Below are positions 8,855 through 17,493 of a stretch of 64,000 bases of DNA, piece after piece. Source of the stretch: Palsa-504 sp963790065 (lineage in GTDB: Bacteria > Actinomycetota > Actinomycetes > Streptosporangiales > Streptosporangiaceae). Where the stretch lies: the NCBI GenBank assembly GCA_963790065.1, contig CAWBNK010000005.1, positions 372,001 through 436,000 of the forward strand. The letters are read 5' to 3'. Both the position numbers and the translations under genes were made by a program. How positions within the stretch are numbered: the stretch's first letter is position 1; each line of letters starts with the position of its first letter. The notes below the pieces were generated by a model. The model worked only from the letters and a program-made list of their open reading frames with translations, searched no databases and was not told the DNA's origin.

Positions 8855-8865
8855 TGACTGCAGTA

Positions 8866-9642
8866 TTACAACGCGGCTTCCGCCGCGAGTTTGGACCGGG
8901 TTGCGTTGACCAGCGCGCCGACAGCGTTGTCGATCGGCATCGCCTCGGGATGCCACTGAACCCCCAGGGCGAAACGCAAGGCGGGCCACTCCAGCGCCTC
9001 GGGGAGACCGTCGGCAACGGCGAATGCTGTTACCGCAGCGCCTTCTGCGACCAGGTCGACGCCTTGGTGATGGTGGGAGTTCACCTGGCGGGTGCCTGAT
9101 CCGGCCGCCCGGGCCGCTAGGGTCGCGGGCTGGACGTCGATCGCGTGATAGGTGCTTTCGCCCAGGGAGCCGGGATGGGGCATGTGCCCGGCGAAGCCGC
9201 GCTCGTCCAGATCCTGGTGCAGCGTCCCGCCATTGGCAATGTTCATGACCTGCAAACCGCGGCATATCCCCAGGGTCGGGAAGTTACGCGCGAATGCCGC
9301 CCGGGTCAGGGCGAGCTCGAAGTCATCGCGCAGCGGTGTCGTCGGCTCGAGGTGCGCCGAGACGCTCTGGCCGTACGTACCGGGATGGACGTCGGTACCG
9401 CCGATGAGCAGGAGCCCGTCGATCCGGTCGAGGAGGATGCCGGGATCATTTGCAGCCGACGGGTCAGGTACGAGGCCGACGGGGATGCCTCCTGCAGCCT
9501 GTACCTTCTGGACGTAATCTCCCGGCAGGAAGGCTGCTTGCTGGGTCCACAGTCCCCAGCTCGCCGTCTCGAGGGCGGCGCAGATCCCGATGATCGGACC
9601 AGTCACAGTCGCTCGTGTCCTCTCGGTGTTCCGGTCGGCCAC
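8866..9642 (-). CDS. gamma-glutamyl-gamma-aminobutyrate hydrolase-like class I amidotransferase
   Basis: A 258-aa cytoplasmic peptidase C26/PuuD-like hydrolase, a family that cleaves gamma-glutamyl bonds such as gamma-glutamyl-GABA in putrescine breakdown. The nucleophile Cys127 lies in LGICRGLQVMN, and His231 and Glu233 in VQWHPE complete the triad. NSHHHQG near 188-194 is also typical. The GTG start at 9642 follows the TGA of the upstream permease by one base, so the two are translationally coupled. The pair suggests import and gamma-glutamyl processing of an amine or amino acid. There is no gamma-glutamyl synthetase (PuuA) in the window, so the full pathway is not shown. Confidence 0.88.
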   Translation of the reverse strand: MADRNTERTRATVTGPIIGICAALETASWGLWTQQAAFLPGDYVQKVQAAGGIPVGLVPDPSAANDPGILLDRIDGLLLIGGTDVHPGTYGQSVSAHLEPTTPLRDDFELALTRAAFARNFPTLGICRGLQVMNIANGGTLHQDLDERGFAGHMPHPGSLGESTYHAIDVQPATLAARAAGSGTRQVNSHHHQGVDLVAEGAAVTAFAVADGLPEALEWPALRFALGVQWHPEAMPIDNAVGALVNATRSKLAAEAAL

Positions 9643-9643
9643 C

Positions 9644-11311
9644 TCAGGCGGGCTGGGCGACGCCCATGTCCAGGTCCTCCTGGTTGGCGTCCGCAGCCGC
9701 CTCCTCGGCGTGCTGGATGATCCGCTCCGGACCCAGGCGGCTGTGCACGCCGTAGTAGAAGACAGCCAGACTGAAGACCGCGACGGCGCCGAGGTCCCAC
9801 CAGAACGGCAGGTGGTGGGTGATCTTGATGCCGAACACCGAGGGGTAGCCGCCGACGTAGCTGCCGCCGAAGATCGAGAGGATGGTCAGGCCCACGACCC
9901 ACGGGATCGCGAACGAGCCGGCCCGGAAATCGAGCGGCGCCTGGTTCGGGTCGAGGCGACGGGCGATGACGTACAGGGCCAGGAAGAAGACCACGGCGAT
10001 GTCGAGCTTGACGATGTCGGTGGTCCCGCTCCAGTAGACGATCGCGCCGGTGACGATGAAGGAGAACGGGGCGATGACGTTCAGCAGCGGCGCCCGGTAC
10101 GGCCGGACCCGGTCCGGGTCGCTCTTGCGCAGCGACACCGCCGCGACGGGGGCGAAGCTGTACATGAACGCGGAGGCCGCGGTGATGGCTGCGACCAGCG
10201 ACGCCCAGCCGCCGAACGGCAGGAACAGGAAGCAGCCGAACACGCCGCCGAAGACGATGCTAAACCAGGGCACGCCGCGCCGGTCGATGGCGGCGAACAC
10301 CGGCGGCACGAACCGGGTCTTGGCCATCGAGTAGGACAGCCGCGAGGTCGCGGACAGGTAGACCAGGCCTGTCCCGGCGGGGGAGATGATCGCGTCGATG
10401 ATCAGGATGGTGCCGAGCCAGCCCAGGCCGATTGAGCTGGCCAGGGTGTAGTACGGGCCGAACGTGCCGACGTTGCCGAACGGGTGGGTCCAGCCGTGGG
10501 CGAGGTTGGCCGGGCTGAGCGCGCCGGTGAAGGACACCTGCAGCAGCAGGTAAATGGCCGCGCCCAAGAGCATCGAGCCGACTACCGCGATGGGCACGTC
10601 CCGCTTGGGGTTTCGTGCCTCGCCGGCCAGCTGGGCGGCCTGCTCGAAGCCTTCCAGGGCGAAGATGACGCCGAGCGGGATGGCCACGAACACGCCCTTG
10701 AAGCCGTAGGGCATGAACCCGCCGCCGGCGCTGAAGTTCGAGGAGTGGAAGACCTTAGTCATGATGAAGATGATGGTCAGGACGGGGATAAAAATCTTCC
10801 AGTACGTGGCGGCGGTGTTCGTGCGGGCCATCCACTTGATGCCGACCAGGTTCAGCGCGGTGAACAGGAAAATGCCGACGATGCCGACGACGATGCCGGT
10901 TCCCGTGAGTAGGCCGTCCGGGGTCTCCAGCCCGCTCCAGAGCTTGGCGTTAACGTAGCCGAGCGTGGCCTCGAGCTCGATCGGCGCGATGGCCACCGCC
11001 CCCAGGTAGGAGAAGGTCCCGGCGAAGAAGCCGCCCAGGGTGCCGGCGTGGATCCAGGTGAACCGGGCGGTGCCGCCCGAGACCGGGTACGCGGCGCCGA
11101 GCTCAGCGTAGATCAGCGCGATGCCGATGAGCAGGATCACGCCGATTCCCCACGAGATGATCGCGGCCGGCCCGGCGGCTTCCGACGCGTGCAGCGCGCC
11201 GAGCAGCCAGCCGGACCCGATGACCGAGCCGGCCGAGACCATGAAAAGCGGCAGCAGCCCCACGTCGCGGCGGAGTCTCGGCGGAACGTCAGAGAGGTCT
11301 TTTGTGCTCAT
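9644..11311 (-). CDS. APC-superfamily amino acid/amine permease
   Basis: A 555-aa inner-membrane transporter with about 12-14 hydrophobic helices. The N-terminal helix carries the APC-type unwound glycine motif (SAGSVIGSGWLLGAL), and GFEQAAQLAGEARNPKRD follows helix six as in amino acid permeases. It probably imports an amino acid or polyamine-like substrate by proton symport. It is the first gene of a two-gene unit with the coupled amidotransferase at 8866. It is transcribed divergently from the FadR-type regulator at 11510, with matching operator motifs in the gap. The substrate cannot be named from the sequence. Confidence 0.9.
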   Translation of the reverse strand: MSTKDLSDVPPRLRRDVGLLPLFMVSAGSVIGSGWLLGALHASEAAGPAAIISWGIGVILLIGIALIYAELGAAYPVSGGTARFTWIHAGTLGGFFAGTFSYLGAVAIAPIELEATLGYVNAKLWSGLETPDGLLTGTGIVVGIVGIFLFTALNLVGIKWMARTNTAATYWKIFIPVLTIIFIMTKVFHSSNFSAGGGFMPYGFKGVFVAIPLGVIFALEGFEQAAQLAGEARNPKRDVPIAVVGSMLLGAAIYLLLQVSFTGALSPANLAHGWTHPFGNVGTFGPYYTLASSIGLGWLGTILIIDAIISPAGTGLVYLSATSRLSYSMAKTRFVPPVFAAIDRRGVPWFSIVFGGVFGCFLFLPFGGWASLVAAITAASAFMYSFAPVAAVSLRKSDPDRVRPYRAPLLNVIAPFSFIVTGAIVYWSGTTDIVKLDIAVVFFLALYVIARRLDPNQAPLDFRAGSFAIPWVVGLTILSIFGGSYVGGYPSVFGIKITHHLPFWWDLGAVAVFSLAVFYYGVHSRLGPERIIQHAEEAAADANQEDLDMGVAQPA

Positions 11312-11373
11312 TCCGGTGTTCTCCTGCTCGGGTCCCGGGCCTACGGCACCAGTTGGACTCTTGGACTAGAATT

Positions 11374-11486
11374 TAGACCTTAGATCCATAATTTCGGCCG
11401 TGTCAAGACGGCTGACGCGTGCGCCGTGAGCCACCGGGCCTCGTTGCCGCCGGGTACCGGTCCGGATAGCTTGGGTCTAAGGACTA
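11374..11486. promoter_or_regulatory. pair of inverted GntR (FadR-type) operator motifs
   Basis: TAGACCTTAGATCCA at 11374-11388 and TTGGGTCTAAGGACTA at 11471-11486 are the same 15-bp motif in opposite orientation (TAGWCCTTAGAYCCA), differing at two positions. The core GTCCTTAGAC is itself a GTC-N4-GAC palindrome, the style expected for FadR-subfamily sites. They flank the divergent starts of permease and regulator. Two TTGGACT copies just upstream (11353 and 11361) may extend the site. Confidence 0.6.
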
Positions 11487-11509
11487 CAGAGATGACCAAG
11501 GTGATAACC

Positions 11510-12226
11510 ATGGAACAGCCGTCCGCGCGGCTGGTGCCGCTGACGATCCCGGCCGCGTACGAGCACGTGGTGCAGCGCATCCGCCGGGTGATCACGCTGG
11601 GTGAGGTACTTCCCGGTGAGCACCTGCCGACCGAGCGCGTGCTGGCTGAGTCCTTCCAGGTCTCGCGCGTAACTGTCCGAGAAGCGCTACGTATCCTGCA
11701 GGGTGAGGGGCTCATCGAGTCCCGGCGCGGGCCCGGCGGCGCGAGGGTGCTCGGTCCCGCTCATACTCTCGCCGAGTCCCGGCTCCTGCTGCGGGCAGCG
11801 TACGAGCGGATGCGGGAGAACCACGAGTTCCGGCTGGCCGTAGAGCCGATGACGGCATTCCTCGCCGCCGGGCGGCGAGATGCCGGCGACATCGGCCGGA
11901 TGAAGGACGCCAACGAACGGATCCGGCTCAGCCGCAGCGTCGGCGAGTTCCGCCAGGCCGACTCGGCTTTTCACTTGAGCGTCGCCGCCGCGGCCCGGAA
12001 CGCCCGCCTGGCCCAGGCGGTTGAGGACGCGCGCAGCGCGCTGTTCGAGGTGCATGACGCACAGGAGCACTCGGTGCTGCGGGAGAGCTCGGCCGGCGGC
12101 CACGATGCCGTCGTCGAGGCCATCGTCGCGCGCGGTGCCGAGCAGGCGATGCGCGCGATGGACGAGCACATCCGGGCTGCCTGGCAGGAGATTCTCGCCG
12201 CCATCGGCGGAGAGCTCCCGAGCTAG
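11510..12226 (+). CDS. FadR-subfamily GntR transcriptional regulator
   Basis: A 238-aa regulator. An N-terminal winged helix (VVQRIRRVITLGEVLPGEHL, then LPTERVLAESFQVSRVTVRE) is followed by an all-helical FCD ligand domain with the usual histidines (FHLSV..., GGHDAVVEAI, MDEHI) that bind a metal and a small carboxylate. ATG 11510 is preferred because AAGGTG lies six bases upstream; an in-frame ATG at 11492 is possible. It faces the permease/amidotransferase pair across two operator motifs and probably represses both itself and that pair until its ligand appears. Confidence 0.88.
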   Translation: MEQPSARLVPLTIPAAYEHVVQRIRRVITLGEVLPGEHLPTERVLAESFQVSRVTVREALRILQGEGLIESRRGPGGARVLGPAHTLAESRLLLRAAYERMRENHEFRLAVEPMTAFLAAGRRDAGDIGRMKDANERIRLSRSVGEFRQADSAFHLSVAAAARNARLAQAVEDARSALFEVHDAQEHSVLRESSAGGHDAVVEAIVARGAEQAMRAMDEHIRAAWQEILAAIGGELPS

Positions 12227-12251
12227 CGCTCTCCGGCCGCCGCACCCTCGA

Positions 12252-13034
12252 TCATGCTGGCCGGGCGGGCGCCGGCGGCTGGACGATGGCATCGAATTCG
12301 AAGGCGGCCCGGTCGGCCCGGTAGATGTCGCGCGCGAACTCGACGCACCGGCCGGACTGATCGTATGTCTTGCGCGTTTGCAGGATGCCGGGCGCGGCGG
12401 ACCGCATGCGGAGCAGGCTGGCTGAGCGGTCGTCGGTCACGATGAACTGCAGTGTCGCACGGGCGTTGCTGGGGACAAGGCCGTAGTTGTCGCGGAGCAG
12501 GGTCCACAGCGAGCCTTCGAGCGGCTGCTGGAGGAGGCCCGGGGTCAGCGTAGCGGGGAAATAAGTGGTCTCGATGGCCAGCGGCTCGGCATCTGCCAGG
12601 CGGAGCCGTTGCAGCGCGTGGACCTGTTCGCCGGCGTCCAGGCCGAGGGCGTCTTGCACGGACGGGGAGGGCGCGGTGGTCTCGGCCCACAGCAGGCGGG
12701 CGCTGGGATGGCGGCCGGCCCGGGCGACTTCGGCGGAGAAGCTGCCGAGGCGGAACAGCACGCGGGGCTCGGCGACGAAGGTGCCCCGCGGGGGCCGGCG
12801 GTATACGTAGCCCTCGTTCTCCAGCAAGGTCAGCGCCTGGCGCGCGGTCATCCGGCTGACCTGGTAGGTCTCGCTGAGCTCCCGCTCTGACGGCAGCAAC
12901 GTGTGCGGCGCCAGATCCGCGGACTCGATGTGCTCCCGGAGCCCGTTCGCGATCTCCACGTACCGGGGGAGTCCCGCGGTGCTGCTCACCCTCTTCGAGG
13001 CGGGCGCCGGTGTCCTGGTCGTCTCGGTCGGCAT
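12252..13034 (-). CDS. GntR regulator with UTRA domain (HutC subfamily)
   Basis: A 260-aa regulator. The winged-helix part (LLPSERELSETYQVSRMTAR then QALTLLENEGYVYRRPPRGT) ends with the FV wing typical of HutC-type GntR proteins. Residues from about 95 onward form the UTRA effector domain with the QTRKTYD-type segment. This subfamily binds GT-N-TA-N-AC sites, and such sites are present as a tandem array upstream. It is divergent from the permease/kinase/oxidoreductase operon at 13116 and presumably represses it until a sugar-, polyol- or amine-derived effector binds. Confidence 0.9.
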   Translation of the reverse strand: MPTETTRTPAPASKRVSSTAGLPRYVEIANGLREHIESADLAPHTLLPSERELSETYQVSRMTARQALTLLENEGYVYRRPPRGTFVAEPRVLFRLGSFSAEVARAGRHPSARLLWAETTAPSPSVQDALGLDAGEQVHALQRLRLADAEPLAIETTYFPATLTPGLLQQPLEGSLWTLLRDNYGLVPSNARATLQFIVTDDRSASLLRMRSAAPGILQTRKTYDQSGRCVEFARDIYRADRAAFEFDAIVQPPAPARPA

Positions 13035-13052
13035 ATTGACACCCTACCACAT

Positions 13053-13104
13053 GGCCTATACCGTACGGTCTATACCATATGCCCTATACCATACGGACTA
13101 GACC
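13053..13104. promoter_or_regulatory. four tandem GntR/HutC operator decamers on a 14-bp period
   Basis: GGCCTATACC (13053), GGTCTATACC (13067), GCCCTATACC (13081) and GGACTAGACC (13095) each start exactly 14 bp after the previous one. The linkers are GTAC, ATAT and ATAC. The second decamer contains the perfect HutC-type GT-C-TA-T-AC core and the others are variants. The array fills the gap between the divergent starts at 13034 and 13116 and ends next to the ribosome site AAGGAG. Confidence 0.75.
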
Positions 13105-13115
13105 AAGGAGCGCCG

Positions 13116-14606
13116 ATGAGCGACCAGATCACGCAGGCTGACGCCGCAGATGCGGCCGAACTGGCCCACTACGGGTACGAGCAGGCCCTGGAACGGCGGA
13201 CGGGCAAGTTCGCCTCCTTCGCGGTCGCGTTCGCATTCGTATCGATCGCCACCGGGATCTTCACCACATACGGGTCCACCCTGATCACCTCCGGCCCGCT
13301 GGGGATCTGGACCTGGCCGATCGTCACGGTCGGGCAGCTCGCGGTCGCCCTGGTACTCGGGGCGCTGGCGTCGCGGATCCCGGTGACCGGGTACTCCTAC
13401 CAGTGGATGTCCCGGCTGGGCAGCCCGCTACTGGGCTGGATCATCGGCTGGATCTCGTTCATGTTCCTGGCCGTCGTGGTCGTCGCGGTCGACTACACCA
13501 TCGCCTCCTCGGTACTGCCCGCGCTGCTGCACTACGACGCGACCCGCCTGCTCAACTGGCTGGTCACGATGATCGTCCTGGTCCTCCAGGGCATCTTGGT
13601 GGCGACCTCGACGCGGTGGACCGAGCGGATCAACAACGTCGCGGTATCCGCCGAGCTGGGCGGCATGGTCACCCTGGCCGTGCTGCTGCTGGTGGTCGCC
13701 GCCATCCGCCACCAGAGCCACCCGGCCAACTTGTTCAGCCACGGCGGGCTGCCGGCCGCCGGCTACTTCAGCCTGGGCAGCGCGACCCACGCCGGACCCT
13801 GGATGCTGGGGTTCCTGCTGGGCGCGTTCACCATCGTCGGGTTCGAGTCCGCCGCCAACCTGGCCGAGCAGACCCGCGACCCCGAGCGGGTCGTGCCCCG
13901 GGCCATGTGGCAGGCCGTAGTGGCCTCCGGCGCGCTCGGTTTCGTCTTCCTGATCGCGGTCACCCTCGCCATCGCCAACCCGGCCGCCCTGGCCCGGTCC
14001 TCCACCCCGATCCCCGACGTCATCCAGCACGTCCTCGGCTCGGCCGTCTCGTCCCTGCTGCTGGTTCTCGTCGTGCTGGCGATCTTCGCCTGCGGGCTGG
14101 TCATCACAGTGACCGGCAGCCGGCTGATATGGGCGATGTCCCGCGACGCCCGCTTCCCCGGCTGGCAGCAATGGCAGCAAGTCTCACCGCGCACCCGCAC
14201 CCCGCTGAAGGCCACCGTGCTGTACTTCGTGCTCGCCCAGGTCATCCTGGCCGTCTTCTCCCCGTCAGCCACCGCGCTGTTCACCTTGTTCGCGGCCGGG
14301 ACCTTGCTGCCCGCGGTGATCTACCTGGCCACCGTCCTGCTGTACGTCATCAGGAGAGGGCACCTGCCCGAGACCGGCAAGTTCAACCTCGGCTCGTGGG
14401 AGAAGCCGGTGGTGATCGTCGCCTTGGTCTGGCTGGTGTTCGAACTGGCCATCTTCCGCGATGCCAGCTTCAAGGACGCCTGGCTGTACATCGCCGTGAT
14501 GGTCGTCGTCGGGGCGGGCTACCTGGCCGCCCTGTACCTGCGCCGGGGCCGGGCGGGCCTGGCCATGCCGGAGATGCGCTCGATCGACGCCGAGCTGGGA
14601 GCATAA
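13116..14606 (+). CDS. APC-superfamily permease, first gene of a catabolic operon
   Basis: A 496-aa inner-membrane transporter with about 12 helices, related to amino acid/GABA/choline-type APC permeases (N-terminal GYEQALERRTGKFASFAVAF, then GFESAANLAEQTRDPERVVP after helix six). ATG 13116 follows AAGGAG at 13105-13110. It is directly preceded by the operator array and followed five bases later by an FGGY kinase. Co-transcription with a kinase and two flavin-type oxidoreductases suggests uptake of an amino-alcohol, amino sugar or modified amino acid that is then phosphorylated and oxidised. The substrate is inference only. Confidence 0.9.
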   Translation: MSDQITQADAADAAELAHYGYEQALERRTGKFASFAVAFAFVSIATGIFTTYGSTLITSGPLGIWTWPIVTVGQLAVALVLGALASRIPVTGYSYQWMSRLGSPLLGWIIGWISFMFLAVVVVAVDYTIASSVLPALLHYDATRLLNWLVTMIVLVLQGILVATSTRWTERINNVAVSAELGGMVTLAVLLLVVAAIRHQSHPANLFSHGGLPAAGYFSLGSATHAGPWMLGFLLGAFTIVGFESAANLAEQTRDPERVVPRAMWQAVVASGALGFVFLIAVTLAIANPAALARSSTPIPDVIQHVLGSAVSSLLLVLVVLAIFACGLVITVTGSRLIWAMSRDARFPGWQQWQQVSPRTRTPLKATVLYFVLAQVILAVFSPSATALFTLFAAGTLLPAVIYLATVLLYVIRRGHLPETGKFNLGSWEKPVVIVALVWLVFELAIFRDASFKDAWLYIAVMVVVGAGYLAALYLRRGRAGLAMPEMRSIDAELGA

Positions 14607-14611
14607 GTGAG

Positions 14612-16048
14612 ATGACCAACGTCCTCGCCATCGACCAGGGAACCTCCGGTACCAAGGCCATCGTCGCCGACGATGCCGGCCAGGTCCTGGCCATCGCCGA
14701 GCAGCCGCTGCACCCGCTGTACCTCGACGGCGGCGGCGTCGAGCAAGACCCCGGCGCGCTGCTCGATTCCGTCCTTGCCGCGGGACGCCGGGCCGCCGCC
14801 GAGGCCGGCGTCCCGCTGGGCGCGGTCGCCCTGGCCAACCAGGGCGAGACCGTGCTGGCCTGGGACCGCGCCACCGGCCGCCCGCTCAGCCCGGCCGTAG
14901 TGTGGCAGGATCGCCGCGCCGAGGTCCTGTGCGGCCGCTGGGCCGACGCCGCCGGGCGGGTGGCCGCGCTGACCGGGCTGGTCCTGGACCCCTACTTCTC
15001 CGCCCCGAAGATGCGCTGGCTGCGCGAGAACGTCACCACTGGCGGGGTGGTCACCACGAGCGACACCTGGCTGGTGCACCAGCTGTGCGGGGCGTTCGTC
15101 ACTGACGTCTCGACCGCCAGCCGCTCCCTACTGACCAGCCTGGATGACCTGGCCTGGAACGGCGAGCTGCTCGACCTGTTCGGCCTGGCCGGGGAGCCGC
15201 TGCCGGCGATCGTCCCGAACGACGCGGTCGTCGGCACCACCCGGGTGTTCGGCGGTGAGCTTTCCGTCACCGGGCTGATCGTCGACCAGCAGGCCGCTCT
15301 GCTCGGCGAGGCGTGCATCCTGGCCGGCGAGGCCAAGTGCACCTTCGGCACCGGCGCGTTCCTGCTCGCCTGCACCGGCACCATCCCGGTCCGGTCCGCC
15401 GCCGGGCTGACGACCTCTGGCGCCTGGCGGCTGCGCGGCCAGACCAGCTACTGCATCGACGGGCAGGTCTACACCGCCGCCTCCGCGGTCCGCTGGATCA
15501 CCCAGCTGGGCCTGATCAGCGGCGCCGGCCAGCTGGACGCCACCGCCGCCCCGTCCAGCGACGGAGTGCTGTGCGTACCCGCCCTGGCCGGGCTGGCCGC
15601 GCCCTGGTGGGACCCGGCGGCAACCGCGTCGTTCTCCGGCATGACCCTCAGCTCGGGCCGGGGCCACTTGGTCCGCGCCCTGCTCGAGGGCATCGCCGCC
15701 CAGGTCGCCGGGCTGACCGGCCTGGTCGCCGCCGACCTGGGTGCCCCCTTGACCCGGCTGCGGGCCGACGGCGGCCTGACCCGGTCCCGGGTCCTGATGC
15801 AGGCCCAGGCTGACCTCGCCCAGATCCCGGTCGATGTCTACCCGTCCGCTCACGCGACCCCGTTCGGCGCTGCCGCCTGCGCCCGGCTCGCCCTGGACCC
15901 TGCCGCCGACCTGGCCGGCGTCGTCGGCGGGTGGAAGCCCCAGCACACCTACGAGCCCGCCTGGTCCGCTGACCGCGCCGCGGCCCACCTCGCCCGCTGG
16001 CAGCGGGCCGCCGCCGACACGCTCCCGAAGGGAACCACCGCGTCATGA
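14612..16048 (+). CDS. FGGY-family carbohydrate/polyol kinase
   Basis: A 478-aa ATP-dependent kinase of the glycerol/xylulose kinase family. The phosphate-binding loop DQGTSGTK is at residues 8-15. VDQQAALLG and CTFGTGAFLL mark the second domain, as in glycerol kinases, and LRADGGLTRSRVLMQAQADL is a typical C-terminal signature. It sits five bases after the permease and its TGA overlaps the ATG of the next gene (ATGA at 16045-16048). The following gene is a glycerol-3-phosphate-dehydrogenase-like oxidase, so the phosphorylated product is probably its substrate. Glycerol itself would not need an APC permease, so another polyol is likely. Confidence 0.9.
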   Translation: MTNVLAIDQGTSGTKAIVADDAGQVLAIAEQPLHPLYLDGGGVEQDPGALLDSVLAAGRRAAAEAGVPLGAVALANQGETVLAWDRATGRPLSPAVVWQDRRAEVLCGRWADAAGRVAALTGLVLDPYFSAPKMRWLRENVTTGGVVTTSDTWLVHQLCGAFVTDVSTASRSLLTSLDDLAWNGELLDLFGLAGEPLPAIVPNDAVVGTTRVFGGELSVTGLIVDQQAALLGEACILAGEAKCTFGTGAFLLACTGTIPVRSAAGLTTSGAWRLRGQTSYCIDGQVYTAASAVRWITQLGLISGAGQLDATAAPSSDGVLCVPALAGLAAPWWDPAATASFSGMTLSSGRGHLVRALLEGIAAQVAGLTGLVAADLGAPLTRLRADGGLTRSRVLMQAQADLAQIPVDVYPSAHATPFGAAACARLALDPAADLAGVVGGWKPQHTYEPAWSADRAAAHLARWQRAAADTLPKGTTAS

Positions 16049-17493
16049 GCGCCCCCTCGCGCCAGGTCTTCGACGTCGCGGTGATCGGCGCCGGGATCGT
16101 CGGCGCCGCCATCGCCCGAGACCTCGCCGGAACCCGGCTGTCGATCGTAGTCGTCGAGGCCCGCAACGATGTCGGAGACGCCACCAGCAAGGCCAACACC
16201 GCCCTGCTGCACACCGGATACGACGCTACCCCGGGCACCCTGGAATCCCGCCTCGTGGCCCGCGGCTACCACCTGCTCGGCGACTACGCCGCCCAGACCG
16301 GCATCCCGGTCGAGCGCACCGGCGCCATCCTCGTGGCCTGGACCGCCGAAGAACTGCAGGCGCTGCCCGCCCTGAAGGACAAGGCCGGACGCAACGGCTA
16401 CCGTGCCTGCTCCCTCGTCGGCGCGGCCGAGGTCTACCAGCAGCTGCCCGATCTCGGGCCCGGCGCTCTCGGCGGCCTGACCGTCCCCGGCGAGTCGATC
16501 ATCTGCACCTGGACCACCAGCCTGGCCCTGGCCACCGACGCCGTGCGGCGCGGTGCCAGCTTGCTCCGCGAGCACGCCGTCACCGGCGCCGACGTAGCCG
16601 ACAGCGTCACCACCGTGCACACCAGCCGCGGCGACATCACCGCCCGGTGGGTCATCAACGCGGCCGGCCTAGGTGCGGACTGGATCGACCAGGAATTCGG
16701 CTACCACCGCTTCACCATCACTCCCCGCCGCGGCGAACTGCTCGTGTTCGACAAGCAAGCCCGGCCGCTCGCCCCGAAGATCGTCCTGCCCGTGCCCTCC
16801 TCCCGCGGCAAGGGCGTCCTGATCAGCCCGACCATCTACGGCAACGTGATGCTCGGCCCGACCTCAGAAGACCTTCAGGACCGAACGGCCACGGGAACCT
16901 CGGAGGCCGGCTTTGAATTCCTGCTGGACAAGGGCCAGACGCTGATGCCCCGCCTCCTGCAGCAGGAGGTGACCGCCAGCTACGCCGGGCTGCGCGCGGC
17001 CAGCGACAAGAACGACTACCTCATCGAGATCGACCCGGACCGGCACTACCTGCTCGTCGGCGGCATCCGTTCCACCGGCCTGACTTCCGGCATGGCCATC
17101 GCCGAACACGCCCATCACATGCTCACCGAGGCCGGACTGGACCTCACCAAGCGGCCCGGCCTGCCCCCGGCACCCACGATGGCCAACATCGGCGAGGCCT
17201 TCGTCCGGCCCTACCAGGACGCCGGCCTGATCGGCCGCGACCCCGAGTACGGGCGCATCGTCTGCTTCTGCGAACGCGTCACCGCCGGCGAGATCCGCGA
17301 CGCCTACGCCTCCGTCATCCCCCCCGCAGGCCTCGACGGGCTGCGGCGCCGGACCCGCGCCATGAACGGCCGCTGCCAAGGGTTCTACTGCGGCGCCCAC
17401 GTCAGGGCTCTCGCCGAGAACAAGGGCGCCGAGCCTCTCCAGGCCGCCACACCCGCAAGCCAGAGGACCCGTCATGAACCAGCCAGCCGATGA
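16045..17493 (+). CDS. GlpA-like FAD-dependent dehydrogenase with C-terminal BFD [2Fe-2S] domain
   Basis: A 482-aa FAD oxidoreductase of the glycerol-3-phosphate dehydrogenase/DAO family. The dinucleotide motif GAGIVG is at 15-20, followed by the substrate-domain text SKANTALLHTGYDATPGT as in GlpA/YgcU-type enzymes. The tail carries cysteines 407, 409, 444 and 449 in the CFC...GRCQGFYCG pattern of a bacterioferritin-ferredoxin-like [2Fe-2S] domain. It overlaps the kinase by four bases and the next gene by 20. It probably oxidises the phosphorylated polyol and passes electrons to the GlpB-like partner. Confidence 0.9.
   Translation: MSAPSRQVFDVAVIGAGIVGAAIARDLAGTRLSIVVVEARNDVGDATSKANTALLHTGYDATPGTLESRLVARGYHLLGDYAAQTGIPVERTGAILVAWTAEELQALPALKDKAGRNGYRACSLVGAAEVYQQLPDLGPGALGGLTVPGESIICTWTTSLALATDAVRRGASLLREHAVTGADVADSVTTVHTSRGDITARWVINAAGLGADWIDQEFGYHRFTITPRRGELLVFDKQARPLAPKIVLPVPSSRGKGVLISPTIYGNVMLGPTSEDLQDRTATGTSEAGFEFLLDKGQTLMPRLLQQEVTASYAGLRAASDKNDYLIEIDPDRHYLLVGGIRSTGLTSGMAIAEHAHHMLTEAGLDLTKRPGLPPAPTMANIGEAFVRPYQDAGLIGRDPEYGRIVCFCERVTAGEIRDAYASVIPPAGLDGLRRRTRAMNGRCQGFYCGAHVRALAENKGAEPLQAATPASQRTRHEPASR

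Noticed and set aside
13403..16048. 881-codon plus-strand frame running from inside the permease through the kinase
   Set aside because: Only the part in the kinase frame from 14612 is real; the upstream portion is an out-of-frame reading of the permease gene.
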